A stretch of 56,739 bases of DNA, from contig JAFGKM010000034.1 in the NCBI GenBank assembly GCA_016928555.1, forward strand, positions 1-56,739, in the 5' to 3' direction. This document shows positions 29,496 through 38,999 of this stretch, in pieces. Made by a program: the position numbers and the translations under genes. The notes beneath the pieces are model-generated. The model was given only the letters and a program-made list of their open reading frames with translations, did not search any database and was not told where the DNA came from. This DNA comes from Candidatus Omnitrophota bacterium. GTDB taxonomy: Bacteria; Ratteibacteria; UBA8468; B48-G9; JAFGKM01. Numbering within the stretch: the first letter of the stretch is position 1; every line of letters begins with the position of its first letter.

Positions 29496-30935
29496 TTAAC
29501 GGCCTTTTCTCCTTGAAATAACCGGTGCAACCCCGCAGCACTTTTTGCCGCTTATCTCAAACTGTTCCTTTCCCTTGAATCGGGATTCCTTCACCCTGTA
29601 ATCTCCCGTAAAACATGCCGTGCAGAACTCGCCGGGCGGCAGGCCTGTTGAAGCAAGCATCCCTTCAATGGACAGGTAATACAGCCCGTCAACCCCTATG
29701 GTTTCGGCTATTTTTTCCACAGGCTCTTTTCCCGCTATCAGCTCCCTGGAAGAAGGAAAGTCAATCCCGTAAAAGCACGGATGCCTTATCGGCGGACAGC
29801 TTACCGCCATGAATATTTTTTTCGCGCCGGCATCCCTCAGCGTTTTTATCCTGAAACGGCTTGTAGTACCTCTCACTATGGAATCCTCAAAAACTATTAT
29901 TGACCTGCCCCTGACAACCTCTCTTATCGGGTTAAGTTTTATCTTCACCCCCAGTTCCCTCGAAGTCTGGAAAGGCTGTATGAAAGTCCTTCCTATATAA
30001 TGGTTCCTCACTATCCCCATCTCAAAAGGTATTTTCCTTTTTTGCGCAAAACCCAGCGCGGAAATATTTCCCGAATCGGGTATGGGAACGACCATGTCTC
30101 CGTCATACGGAAACTCTTTTGCCAGCCTCTCGCCGAATTTCTTCCTCGCATAATACACGCTCTTTCCGAAAATATTGCTGTCAGGCCTTGCAAAATACAC
30201 GAATTCAAATATGCACCTTGATACAGGCGCGGGCGGAAGCTGCGAGCTTTCAAGCCCGTTTTTGTTTATTAAAAGTATCTCCCCTGCATTAAGCTCCCTT
30301 ATGTATTCCGCCCCGGCAAGGTCAAATGCGCAGCTCTCGGAGGCAACCGCATAACCCCCGTCAATCTTTCCGAGGCACAAAGGCCTGAAACCCCACGGGT
30401 CTTTCACGGCGATAAGCCCTTCCGGAGTGAATATGGCGAGTGAAAAAGCGCCCTTTAATCTTGTAAGGGCGTCTGTCAGCTTATCCCGGAAGTTTGTCTT
30501 GCCGGACATCGTTATCAGATGCATCAGGACTTCGGTATCAAGGGTAGTCTGGAAAATACTCCCTTTCTTTTCAAGCCGTTCCCTCAAAACCGCGCTGTTA
30601 ACCAGATTGCCGTTGTGCGCAATAGCGTAATTTTTACCCCTGTATTCCGCAAAAAACGGCTGTACATTCTTTGCGGATGAGCTCCCGGTCGTTGAATACC
30701 TCACATGCCCTATCCCGAAATTTCCTTTCAATTGTTTGAATCCGCCGTCACGGAATACATCGGAAACGACGCCCATCCCCCTTTTCATATTTACGCGCCT
30801 TCCGTCCGAAACGACAATCCCGCATGATTCCTGCCCCCTGTGCTGGAGGGAGAAAAGGGAAAGATACAGTATCTCCGCCGCCTTTTTGTGGTTCCACACC
30901 CCGGCTATTCCGCAGTTTTCTTTCAGCTCTTTCAT
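29496..30935 (-). CDS. purF: Amidophosphoribosyltransferase
   Basis: First committed step of purine synthesis: PRPP plus glutamine to phosphoribosylamine. 479 residues. A seven-residue propeptide precedes the catalytic Cys (ENCGIAGVW). The class II amidotransferase domain contains LQHRGQES and GHVRYSTTG. The phosphoribosyltransferase motif is IIVFEDSIVRGTTS. C-terminal Cys residues (FCTACF, CCG) resemble the [4Fe-4S]-bearing Bacillus-type PurF. It is fused end to end with carA. Confidence 0.96.
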   Translation of the reverse strand: MKELKENCGIAGVWNHKKAAEILYLSLFSLQHRGQESCGIVVSDGRRVNMKRGMGVVSDVFRDGGFKQLKGNFGIGHVRYSTTGSSSAKNVQPFFAEYRGKNYAIAHNGNLVNSAVLRERLEKKGSIFQTTLDTEVLMHLITMSGKTNFRDKLTDALTRLKGAFSLAIFTPEGLIAVKDPWGFRPLCLGKIDGGYAVASESCAFDLAGAEYIRELNAGEILLINKNGLESSQLPPAPVSRCIFEFVYFARPDSNIFGKSVYYARKKFGERLAKEFPYDGDMVVPIPDSGNISALGFAQKRKIPFEMGIVRNHYIGRTFIQPFQTSRELGVKIKLNPIREVVRGRSIIVFEDSIVRGTTSRFRIKTLRDAGAKKIFMAVSCPPIRHPCFYGIDFPSSRELIAGKEPVEKIAETIGVDGLYYLSIEGMLASTGLPPGEFCTACFTGDYRVKESRFKGKEQFEISGKKCCGVAPVISRRKGR

Positions 30936-30988
30936 TGTTTATCTCTTTGAATACCGTGAAGAAAAAGGAAAAGCTGTTTCCTTTTTCA

Positions 30989-31759
30989 TCATTTTATATA
31001 CTCAACTATGTTCCTGAAAAACCTGCAGCCGTATCCGTCCTCCTCTCCGTCTCCACCCTCATTCGCGTCAGGATAAAAACACTTCAGCAGAGCCCTTTCC
31101 GGATGCGGCATCATCCCTACGATAAGCCCGTTTGCGCTTGTCAGCCCGGCTATGGCTCCGGCTGAACCGTTGGGATTGTGCGGGTATTCCGCATCTCCCC
31201 CGTCCGGAGAACAGTATCTGAAGAATACAAGTTTGCCATCCTCTATTTTTTTCAGCGTTGTACCGCTGTCAACGGTAAATTTTCCTTCCGCATGGGCAAC
31301 GGGCAGTTTTATCACAGACGGAAAACCTTTAAGAAAAGGAGATGCGTTTTTCTCCGTCTTGAGATAAACCCACCTGTCCTCAAACCTTGCCGAGTCGTTC
31401 CATCCGAGACTGACAACCTGCTTTCCCTGCCACGGCAGAAGCCCCGCCTTGACCAGCACCTGAAACCCGTTGCATATTCCTATGAGCGGTTTCTTCTCAC
31501 CGGTAAACCTGTCTATATCTTCGCCCATGTTATGCTTTATCTCGTTTACAAGCACTTTGCCGGCGGATATGTCGTCCCCGTAAGAGAAGCCGCCGGGTAT
31601 GACAAGCGCCTGGTAATCGCATATTTTCTTCTCTCCCCTCTTAATCCTGTTTATGTGAACTCTTTCCGGTTCGGCGCCGGCAAGCCTGAACGCCCATTCC
31701 GTCTCATTATCGCAGTTGGTTCCCGCCACGCGCAGTATCAAAACCCTCGGCTTTACCAT
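30989..31759 (-). CDS. purQ: FGAM synthase, glutaminase subunit
   Basis: Supplies ammonia to PurL. About 256 residues. Signatures are VAGTNCDNETEWAF, VIPGGFSYGDDI, the nucleophile in IGICNGFQVL and the late MMPHPERA. The ATG at 31759 overlaps the purL stop by seven bases; a GTG at 31777 is an alternative start. It works in a PurSQL complex encoded contiguously here. Confidence 0.96.
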   Translation of the reverse strand: MVKPRVLILRVAGTNCDNETEWAFRLAGAEPERVHINRIKRGEKKICDYQALVIPGGFSYGDDISAGKVLVNEIKHNMGEDIDRFTGEKKPLIGICNGFQVLVKAGLLPWQGKQVVSLGWNDSARFEDRWVYLKTEKNASPFLKGFPSVIKLPVAHAEGKFTVDSGTTLKKIEDGKLVFFRYCSPDGGDAEYPHNPNGSAGAIAGLTSANGLIVGMMPHPERALLKCFYPDANEGGDGEEDGYGCRFFRNIVEYIK

Positions 31760-34137
31760 TGTAATCCCGACCTCCACGCCTTTTCCGCCTCTTCCGCGGA
31801 AAGAGAAAACAGCTTCTCCCCCCCGTAAAAAACCTTAATTTCCCCGTCTTCTGCGACACTGCCTATCATTGAAACATTTTTACCCATAGCCTTTTCAAAA
31901 TCTCCCTGCAACGTGCGGTCAATCTCAACAATAAACCTGCCCTGGCTTTCCGAAAAAAGAAGAGCCTCTGGAGAGACGTCGTCGGAAATCATCCGGTCGA
32001 GAAAAACCTCCGCTCCCCTGCCGCCGCCCGCTGCCATTTCGGACAGCGCGATTATAAAACCGCCGTCCGAACAGTCATGGCAGGATTTCACCATGCCCAC
32101 TTCAATACAGCAGTGTAGTTTCCTCATCATAGGAAGCGTCTTTGAAGGAACCGGTTCGGAAACCTCCCCTCCCTCTATTCCGAAAACCGCATAATATCGT
32201 GAGCCGCCCATCTCCTTGCGCGTCTTTCCACATATATAAAGTAGATTTCCGCCTCTCTTGAAACTTGATGAAACAGTCTTTCTTATGTCGCCGACAATAC
32301 CGACAGCCGATATAAGCAGCGTGCCGGGGATTGAAGTTTCAACGCCTGTTTTTTCTTCAACGAAAAAATTGTTCAGGCTGTCCTTTCCGGATATGAAGGG
32401 AAGCTTGTATTTCAACGCAAAGTCCCTGCATCCCTTAACGCACCTTGCCAGAGCGCCGAGGTTTTCTTCATCATTGACGTCCCCCCAGCAGAAATTGTCA
32501 AGGATAGCCGCCGCACCGGGGTCAGCACCTGCAGAAACAATATTCCTCAACGCCTCTTCAATACAGCATCCCGCCATCATATACGGGTCATGCCTGCCAT
32601 AGAAAGGATTTATCCCGCATCCCACGGCTATACCCCTGTAATCGCCGTAAAGCGGTTTTAAAACGGCGGCATCCGACGGACCGCTGTGCTCCATTCCTGC
32701 AAGCGGTTTCAGAACGGTATGAGCCTGCACTTCATGGTCGTACTGGGTTATAACCGCCTCCCTTGAAGTTATATTGATATCGGTTAGGAGTTTCATGATG
32801 CGCGCCGGCCAGTCCGTCGTTTTCGCATCGGCATCCTTCCTGTACTCCGCCTTTCCGGGAAAAGCGAACTGCGCTTTAAGATTTCTGAGAGGAACGCCGC
32901 CGTGGAGAAAATTCATGTCAAGACTGCAAACCGCCTCGTTTTTGTAATAAATCTCCAGTTTTCCCGTTTTTTTGAACTGCCCGATAATAGCCGCCTCCAC
33001 GTCCTCGGAAGCAAACAATTCCAGGAGTTTTTTAAGATTTTTTCCCGGCACCGAAAGAACCATCCTCTCCTGCGATTCGGAAATCCATATTTCCCAGGGC
33101 AGAAGCTCGCTGTACTTCAAGGGCACCTTTTCCAGCATAACCTCGGCGCCCGTTTCACTGCCCATTTCTCCCACTGCCGAGGAAAGACCTCCAGCCCCGC
33201 AGTCGGTCACAAAATTGTAAAGCCCTTCGTCTGCCGCGGTTAAAAGAACATCCATCATCTTCTTTTCCACTATCGGATTGCCTATCTGCACCACGTTTGT
33301 GGATACGTTTGCATCCATCTGTATGGAGGAAAATGTCGCTCCGTGAATCCCATCGCGCCCGGTTTTGCCTCCGATTACGACGATATAATCGTCTTCCATG
33401 ACCTTCTTTTCAACGTTTTTCAAGGGGATTATTCCAACCGTCCCGCAGAAAACCAGACAGTTTTTCTGGTATCCTTCGTCAAAAACAATCGCCCCGTTGG
33501 CCGTGGGAATTCCCATTCTGTTGCCGTAGTCTCTAACCCCGCTCACCACTCCCCTGAAAATCCTTCTCGGGTGTAGAACTCCTTCGGGAAGCCGTTTGTA
33601 ATCCGCGTCCGGCAGACCGAAGCAGAATACGTCCGTGTTCATTATGGGCTTTGCGCCCCTGCCTGCGCCCAGGATGTCCCTTATTACTCCGCCTATGCCC
33701 GTTCCGGCCCCGCCGTAGGGTTCCAGCGCGGAGGGATGATTGTGCGTCTCCACCTTGAATGCGATGCCGTATTCATCGTTAAACTTCACAATACCCGCGT
33801 TATCCTTGAAAACGGATACGCAGAAATCGCTGTCAAGTTTTTCGGTAACCTTCCTGATTTCTCCCAGAAGATTTATTTTTTCCTCCCGGATTTTGCCGTT
33901 CGCCTTTTCCGTGTAGTTTATATCCGACCTGAATATCTTGTGGCAGCAATGTTCCGACCATGTCTGGGCTATGGTCTCAAGCTCGCAGTCCGTGGGATTT
34001 CTTCCGATACCCGTAAAATATTTCTTTACGGCCTTCATCTCCTCAAGATTGAGCGCAAGAAGATTTTTCCCGCTTATCTCAAGAAGTTCCTTGTCGCCGG
34101 CGCCGATAATGTTCATTTCTAACGCGTATTCAGGCAT
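31753..34137 (-). CDS. purL: FGAM synthase, synthetase subunit
   Basis: ATP-dependent amidation of FGAR. About 794 residues, the small PurL type that needs PurQ and PurS. Signatures are QTWSEHCCHK, ETHNHPSALEPYGGAGTGIGG, MDANVSTNVVQIGNPIVEK and CGAGGLSSAVGEMG. The ATG at 34137 has GAGGGG ten bases upstream and overlaps the purS stop by eight bases. An upstream TTG at 34182 keeps the frame but lacks a ribosome site. Confidence 0.96.
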   Translation of the reverse strand: MPEYALEMNIIGAGDKELLEISGKNLLALNLEEMKAVKKYFTGIGRNPTDCELETIAQTWSEHCCHKIFRSDINYTEKANGKIREEKINLLGEIRKVTEKLDSDFCVSVFKDNAGIVKFNDEYGIAFKVETHNHPSALEPYGGAGTGIGGVIRDILGAGRGAKPIMNTDVFCFGLPDADYKRLPEGVLHPRRIFRGVVSGVRDYGNRMGIPTANGAIVFDEGYQKNCLVFCGTVGIIPLKNVEKKVMEDDYIVVIGGKTGRDGIHGATFSSIQMDANVSTNVVQIGNPIVEKKMMDVLLTAADEGLYNFVTDCGAGGLSSAVGEMGSETGAEVMLEKVPLKYSELLPWEIWISESQERMVLSVPGKNLKKLLELFASEDVEAAIIGQFKKTGKLEIYYKNEAVCSLDMNFLHGGVPLRNLKAQFAFPGKAEYRKDADAKTTDWPARIMKLLTDINITSREAVITQYDHEVQAHTVLKPLAGMEHSGPSDAAVLKPLYGDYRGIAVGCGINPFYGRHDPYMMAGCCIEEALRNIVSAGADPGAAAILDNFCWGDVNDEENLGALARCVKGCRDFALKYKLPFISGKDSLNNFFVEEKTGVETSIPGTLLISAVGIVGDIRKTVSSSFKRGGNLLYICGKTRKEMGGSRYYAVFGIEGGEVSEPVPSKTLPMMRKLHCCIEVGMVKSCHDCSDGGFIIALSEMAAGGGRGAEVFLDRMISDDVSPEALLFSESQGRFIVEIDRTLQGDFEKAMGKNVSMIGSVAEDGEIKVFYGGEKLFSLSAEEAEKAWRSGLQW

Positions 34138-34612
34138 TGGACTTATTCCCCTCTTCATATCTGATTGAATAGTTCTGTACAAGCGGATTTGCGAGAAGTT
34201 TCATACAGACAGATTTAACGTCTTCCTCCGTCAAACTGCCTCTCAAATAATATCTTTTCCCCGTAGATATGGATATATCCGTTTTTATGCCTGCGTCTTT
34301 TACAGCCGTCTTTACCGTATCCGCAACGGAATCCGTAACTCCCTTCTTATAAAAAACATCTATAACGACCCTGCCTTCTCCGGCGGATTGTTTCTCACCG
34401 TTCAGGCAATATTCCTGTATGACGGAGTCAACCAGGATGTTCTCGGCGATATACCGCAATTCATCGTCTCCCGCAGAATCTTCAAACCCGTAAATTTCCG
34501 AGGCAACCACCTCTTCAATCCCGGATATGCCCATCTCCCTTATGTTCTTCCTGACATCCTGTCCGAAAACATCCGGAACGCCCTGCTTATTCCGCACCTC
34601 AATTATGCGCAT
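34130..34612 (-). CDS. purS: Tandem-duplicated PurS
   Basis: 160 residues, twice the usual 80. Residues 1-72 (VRNKQGVPDVFGQDVRKNI ... ILVDSVIQEYCL) and 84-160 (VFYKKGVTDSVADTVKTAV ... LANPLVQNYSI) each have the PurS beta-alpha-beta pattern and terminal VxxY motif. PurS dimers bridge PurL and PurQ, so a covalent pair could replace the homodimer. It is translationally coupled to purL by an eight-base overlap. Confidence 0.88.
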   Translation of the reverse strand: MRIIEVRNKQGVPDVFGQDVRKNIREMGISGIEEVVASEIYGFEDSAGDDELRYIAENILVDSVIQEYCLNGEKQSAGEGRVVIDVFYKKGVTDSVADTVKTAVKDAGIKTDISISTGKRYYLRGSLTEEDVKSVCMKLLANPLVQNYSIRYEEGNKSNA

Positions 34613-34679
34613 CTATTTTTCTCCAATACAACTCTACCGCCAATTTCAATTTACACAGATAATCCGCCGCAAAGAAGAT

Positions 34680-34730
34680 TAAATCCCCCCATACCCCCCT
34701 TTGCAAAGGGGGGATTGAGAGGGGATTTGA
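34680..34730. repeat. Dispersed palindrome, family A
   Basis: AAATCCCCCCATACCCCCC facing GGGGGGATTGAGAGGGGATTT. It is followed by a CCGCCAAAGC/GCTTTGTGGCGG palindrome at about 34750-34772. It separates the glutamate synthase genes from purS. Confidence 0.8.
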
Positions 34731-34786
34731 AAGCTCTCCGGATGCGAAAGTCCGCCAAAGCTTTGTGGCGGAAAACCAATCTGACA

Positions 34787-35521
34787 TCAATAAGTGTATA
34801 TTTTACCATAAGGCCTATGCGTAATAGGAACTATTTTAAAAAACTCTTCTTTCAGTATCTCTTCAGAAGCATAACCAAAATATTCCGCAAACCTCTCCGC
34901 GTATTTTCTTATCTTTTCTTTATCATTACCGTCAACCTTGAAAACCTTCACTTCCTTTCCGAGCTGGCATCCGTCCGGACCGCCTCTCGCATATATTGCG
35001 CCGCCGTGCATGCCCGTGCCGAGAAAATCCCCCGCTATCCGCCTGTCTTTCTTCAACCCCAGGAGTATAATCATTCCGCCGGCCATATACTCTCCGAGGA
35101 AGCTTCTGGCGCTCCCGCCGATGACGATAACGGGATAAAAATCCTTATATTCCTTCATGTGTATGCCGACGCGGTAGCCCACGTCTCCCTTCACAAAGAT
35201 TTCCCCGCCCCTCATGGAATGCCCGAGCAGGTCGCCCGAACTGCCGTGAATTATTATCCTGCCGGAATTGAGGGTATTGCCCGCGCCGTCCTGGACATTT
35301 CCGTGGACAGTTATCTCCGGTCCGTCCATAAAAACCCCGAGGTCGTTGCCGGGAATACCGTTTGCAGTGATGCACACTCCGTTTTTTTTCAGGCCGGCGC
35401 CTATGTATCTTTGCCCGCAGACGCCTTCAATGGATATATCCGTAAGGCCGCTCTCCAGCGCCCCGCGTATCTTCTCGTTGAGAACCCTGTAATGCATCCC
35501 CTCCGCATTTATTTTCATCAT
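34787..35521 (-). CDS. Glutamate synthase GXGXG-domain subunit (GltB3)
   Basis: 244 residues. It is made of repeated GxxxG/GG beta-helix turns such as IIIHGSSGDLLGHSM, IFVKGDVGYRVGIHM and GGMIILLGLKKDRR, equivalent to the C-terminal domain of large-subunit glutamate synthase. The start overlaps the oxidoreductase stop by four bases. In archaeal-type split enzymes this subunit couples the amidotransferase and synthase parts. Confidence 0.92.
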   Translation of the reverse strand: MMKINAEGMHYRVLNEKIRGALESGLTDISIEGVCGQRYIGAGLKKNGVCITANGIPGNDLGVFMDGPEITVHGNVQDGAGNTLNSGRIIIHGSSGDLLGHSMRGGEIFVKGDVGYRVGIHMKEYKDFYPVIVIGGSARSFLGEYMAGGMIILLGLKKDRRIAGDFLGTGMHGGAIYARGGPDGCQLGKEVKVFKVDGNDKEKIRKYAERFAEYFGYASEEILKEEFFKIVPITHRPYGKIYTY

Positions 35522-36807
35522 ACCTCTATGCCTTCGCCAACCACCATATGCTTCCTGTATTCCTTCGGCAGGACCAGCAGGCCGAAGTCTTCGCTCAACA
35601 GTTCTTTTTTAAAGGATGTAACATCCATCCTGTCCCTTATAATTCCCGAAAATATCCCGCTTCTTTCAATTTTCCCCAGGAAGATGCATCCGCTTATTAT
35701 ATTGTTTTTCAACACAATTTTTTTGTAAAAACCGTCGCCTTTTTTTTCCAGCACCTCATATTCTCCGGTATCGGGCGGATTAGTTATGCCGAAGGAAACA
35801 ACCGGAACGCCCGCAATATCTACCGCATTCATGGGAAACATCCCGTCATAAACGGCAGACCCGCCGGCCATGTTGATTCCCGCAACCCTTCCCTGCATTG
35901 CCGCAACGGGCCATATGGCTATTACCGCATTTGAGCCGAGCAGGCTGTCCCTGCCCTCGGCCACATCGCCCGCCGCATAGATGTATTCAAAGTTCGTCCT
36001 CATGCGGGAGTCAACCGTTATGCCGCGGCCGTGTTTTATCCCCGCGGCTTTTGCAATATCAATGTCGGGGCTAACTCCTATCGCAATAACGAAAAGATTT
36101 GTTTTCAGCGTCTTTCCACCCGGCTTAAGGCGGACTCCCTCTACTCTGCCGCCCCGGCTTTCTATCGCGGATACCGTTTCTTCCTTGATAAGTCCGCATT
36201 CCTTCTTTTCAAGCGCTTCCTCTATAATCCCCGAAGCTGTTTTATCAAGGGTATTGGGAAGAAGCCGGTCGGCAAGTTCAACGATAACCGTCTTTATGGA
36301 CCTTTCTATGAGCCCCTCGGCGCACTTCAATCCTATCAGCCCGCCTCCGAGAACAACGGCATTTTTTATGGACTCATTTTCTATATACTTTATAATAGCT
36401 TCGGCGTCAGAAAGCTTCGTGAAAGTGAAAACCCCCTCTTTTGCGGAATCAATGCCCTCTATCCTTGGAACAAAAGGCCTGCCGCCAGTCGCTATCAGCA
36501 GTTTTTCAAATTCTATAGCGCCGCCATTTGCGGTAACATTTTTTTTGAGCGCATCTATCTTTTCGGCCCTCGCGTTAAGAAAAAGCTCTGCGCCGTTTTC
36601 CCCGTAAAAACCTTCATCCCTGAACGGCATCCCGCTTTTCTCAATTCTCCCTCCGAGATAATAAGAGATGAGCGGACGGGAGTAGTTATAAACTCCCTCG
36701 TCGGAAACGATGGAAATTTTCCCTTTTTTATCAACCTGCCTTATGCCTTCCACGCAGTTAACCCCGCTGACGGAATTGCCGATTATCAAGTATTTTGTTT
36801 TTTTCAT
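35518..36807 (-). CDS. FAD-dependent pyridine nucleotide-disulphide oxidoreductase
   Basis: About 429 residues. It carries an N-terminal FAD Rossmann motif (LIIGNSVSGVNCVEGI), an NAD(P) motif (VVLGGGLIGLKCAEGL) and the second FAD motif (YIYAAGDVAEG). It resembles NAD(P)H:rubredoxin or nitrite reductase-type flavoproteins. It overlaps both neighbours by four bases, so it is the probable electron input subunit, from NAD(P)H, of the split glutamate synthase, in place of GltD. Confidence 0.88.
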   Translation of the reverse strand: MKKTKYLIIGNSVSGVNCVEGIRQVDKKGKISIVSDEGVYNYSRPLISYYLGGRIEKSGMPFRDEGFYGENGAELFLNARAEKIDALKKNVTANGGAIEFEKLLIATGGRPFVPRIEGIDSAKEGVFTFTKLSDAEAIIKYIENESIKNAVVLGGGLIGLKCAEGLIERSIKTVIVELADRLLPNTLDKTASGIIEEALEKKECGLIKEETVSAIESRGGRVEGVRLKPGGKTLKTNLFVIAIGVSPDIDIAKAAGIKHGRGITVDSRMRTNFEYIYAAGDVAEGRDSLLGSNAVIAIWPVAAMQGRVAGINMAGGSAVYDGMFPMNAVDIAGVPVVSFGITNPPDTGEYEVLEKKGDGFYKKIVLKNNIISGCIFLGKIERSGIFSGIIRDRMDVTSFKKELLSEDFGLLVLPKEYRKHMVVGEGIEV

Positions 36808-37280
36808 GTTTTCTCTATCTTTTTCCCGTCCTCGTCCACAAGGCATATCGCCTCATTCGGGCAATGCTCCACGCAAGCCGGGAAGGCGCCGTCTATGCAC
36901 AGGTCGCATTTTGACACAACCTTTTTTTCGGCGCGGTCTATTTTTATCACTCCGAAAGGACACAGCATCACGCACATCCAGCATCCGACGCACTTTTCCC
37001 TGTTGTGCAGAACCCTCCCCGTTTCCTTATCCCTGTACATGGCTCCGGTAAGGCAGTTTTCCACGCACGGAGCGTCATCGCAGTGGCGGCACTGAATCGC
37101 AAAAGAGACGCTCCCCTTCTCCTCAAAGCATATCCCGGACACAGGCACGGGCCCCTTGCCCTTGTAGGTCTTGATTATATCTTTTGACTTTGAATGCTGT
37201 GTTATACAATAAACCTCGCAGAGCCTGCACCCTATGCAGTAGTTTTCCTTTATGACAATCTTCTTTGCCTTCCTTTCCAT
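36804..37280 (-). CDS. Polyferredoxin with four [4Fe-4S] sites
   Basis: 158 residues. Four cysteine clusters are visible: CIGCRLCEVYC, CRHCDDAPCVENC, CVGCWMCVMLC and CDLC...CVEHC. The layout is that of HycB/DmsB electron carriers. GGAGG is three to four bases from the ATG. It likely shuttles electrons between the flavoprotein and the FMN synthase subunit. Confidence 0.9.
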   Translation of the reverse strand: MERKAKKIVIKENYCIGCRLCEVYCITQHSKSKDIIKTYKGKGPVPVSGICFEEKGSVSFAIQCRHCDDAPCVENCLTGAMYRDKETGRVLHNREKCVGCWMCVMLCPFGVIKIDRAEKKVVSKCDLCIDGAFPACVEHCPNEAICLVDEDGKKIEKT

Positions 37281-37326
37281 AATCCTCCGATTTCACTGAA
37301 ATTCTTACTACCAGATATCGCATATT

Positions 37327-37421
37327 TCCCTCTCCCTTGAGGGGAGAGGGTCCGGGTGAGGGTGAAACTTAGTAGTTTTTTCACCCCCACCTTAATCCTC
37401 CCCCCTCAAAGGGGAGGAAAA
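37327..37421. repeat. Two family B palindromes in opposite orientation
   Basis: One copy at 37327-37370 (CCCTCTCCCTTGAGGGGAGAGGG) and one at 37380-37421 (CACCCCCACCTTAATCCTCCC). They fill the gap between the FMN synthase subunit and the polyferredoxin. Confidence 0.8.
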
Positions 37422-37465
37422 TTTAACTCATTTATATCAAACTCTCCGGATGAAACGGATTCGGT

Positions 37466-38992
37466 TCACCATGACTCGCCCGCATGCTTAATACCCAGTA
37501 TCTTCAACTCAAGTTCACTCAATCCCACTCCCCTCAACTGCTCCCTGTTGCCCCTAAGCGATTCAACTGCATTTATTCCCATGCCTCCGAGCATCTCCTT
37601 AATTTCGAGAGACCACGCCCTCAAAAGATTGTAAGCCCTCCGCGCCCCTATCTCGGGATTCAGACGCCTTGTAAGATACGGGTCCTGGGTTGCGATGCCC
37701 CAGTTGCACTTTCCCGTATAACATTTCTGGCATACGTGGCATCCCAGCGAGATAAGCGCCGAGGTTCCTATGTAAACCGCATCGGCGCCGAGCGCGATGG
37801 CTTTGACTATATCGGCGCTGGTCCTGAACCCTCCGGCGGCGATAAGCGACGCCTGGTTTCTTATCCCTTCCTCTCTCAATCTCTGGTCCACTGCCGCAAC
37901 CGCAAGTTCTATGGGAATTCCCACATTGTCCCTTATCGCGGCCGGGGCGGCTCCGGTGCCTCCCCTTATCCCGTCAACGGTAATAAAATCCGCTCCCGCC
38001 CGCACAATTCCGCTGGCTATGGGAGCTACGTTGTGCACGGCGGCAATCTTCACCCCGACGGGCTTAACGTACCCGGTGGCTTCCTTGAGGGCGAAAATCA
38101 ACTGTCTCAAATCCTCTATTGAATATATGTCGTGATGCGGAGCTGGACTTAGAGCGTCCGTCCCCGCGGGTATCATCCTTGTTATGGATATCTCTTCGGA
38201 AACTTTTTCGCCGGGCAGATGCCCTCCTATTCCCGGCTTTGCGCCCTGCCCTACCTTTATCTCTAAAGCCGCCGCCCTCTGCAGGTAATCCGGATTGACT
38301 CCGAACCTGCCGCTCGCTATCTGCACAATAACCCTGTCCGAATAAGGATACAGCTCGCTGTGAAGACCTCCCTCCCCGGTATTCCAGCAAACGCCGAAAT
38401 CGCATGCGGCTTTTGCAAGAGACTTGCAGGCATTGAGCGATATGGAGCCGAAGCTCATCGCTGAAAACATTATGGGCGACTCCAGTTCAATCTGGGGGGG
38501 GATCTTTTGCTTTAAAACATGCCCGCCCGACTTTCCTGCTCCGGAAAATTCAATCCTGTCCGGCTTTCTTCCTATGAACGTCTTCAGTTCCATGGGCTCC
38601 CTGAGCGGATCAATGGAAGGGTTTGTCACCTGCGATGCGTTAAGCACGATATGCTCAAAGTAATTCCTGTACGGCCTGTCGTTGCCCATGCCCGTGAGCA
38701 GAACGCCGCCGTTTTCAGACTGCCTGATTATCTTGTATATGTAATCTTTCGTCCAGTTCGCATTCTCTCTCGTGTCGGAAAGGTTCCTCCTTATGGTCAA
38801 AGCTCCCGTCGGGCAGATATCCTCGCAAAAATGGCACCCCGCGCACTTGGAATAATCGGAAAAGAGCGCGCCGGTATCGCCGTCGTAACTGTGCACGTCG
38901 TTTGCGCACACGCGCACGCAAGCCTGGCATTTTACGCACCGGCTTTCATCTCTTTCCGCCACAAATTCGCAGGCGCTTTTTGCCCTTGCCAT
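37466..38992 (-). CDS. Glutamate synthase FMN-domain subunit with N-terminal ferredoxin domain (GltB2)
   Basis: 508 residues. An N-terminal 2x[4Fe-4S] domain (CVKCQACVRVC, CAGCHFCEDIC) is fused to the FMN synthase barrel, with GEGGLHSEL, GQGAKPGIGGHLPG, DGIRGGTGAAP and the 3Fe-4S cysteines in CHVCQKCYTGKCNWG. This is the archaeal-type large subunit, made separately from the amidotransferase. It starts seven bases after GltB1. Confidence 0.94.
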   Translation of the reverse strand: MARAKSACEFVAERDESRCVKCQACVRVCANDVHSYDGDTGALFSDYSKCAGCHFCEDICPTGALTIRRNLSDTRENANWTKDYIYKIIRQSENGGVLLTGMGNDRPYRNYFEHIVLNASQVTNPSIDPLREPMELKTFIGRKPDRIEFSGAGKSGGHVLKQKIPPQIELESPIMFSAMSFGSISLNACKSLAKAACDFGVCWNTGEGGLHSELYPYSDRVIVQIASGRFGVNPDYLQRAAALEIKVGQGAKPGIGGHLPGEKVSEEISITRMIPAGTDALSPAPHHDIYSIEDLRQLIFALKEATGYVKPVGVKIAAVHNVAPIASGIVRAGADFITVDGIRGGTGAAPAAIRDNVGIPIELAVAAVDQRLREEGIRNQASLIAAGGFRTSADIVKAIALGADAVYIGTSALISLGCHVCQKCYTGKCNWGIATQDPYLTRRLNPEIGARRAYNLLRAWSLEIKEMLGGMGINAVESLRGNREQLRGVGLSELELKILGIKHAGESW

Positions 38993-38999
38993 CTTATTT

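Noticed and set aside
37327-37421. CRISPR-like repeats
   Set aside because: These are two inverted palindromes without regular spacers and no cas gene is present.
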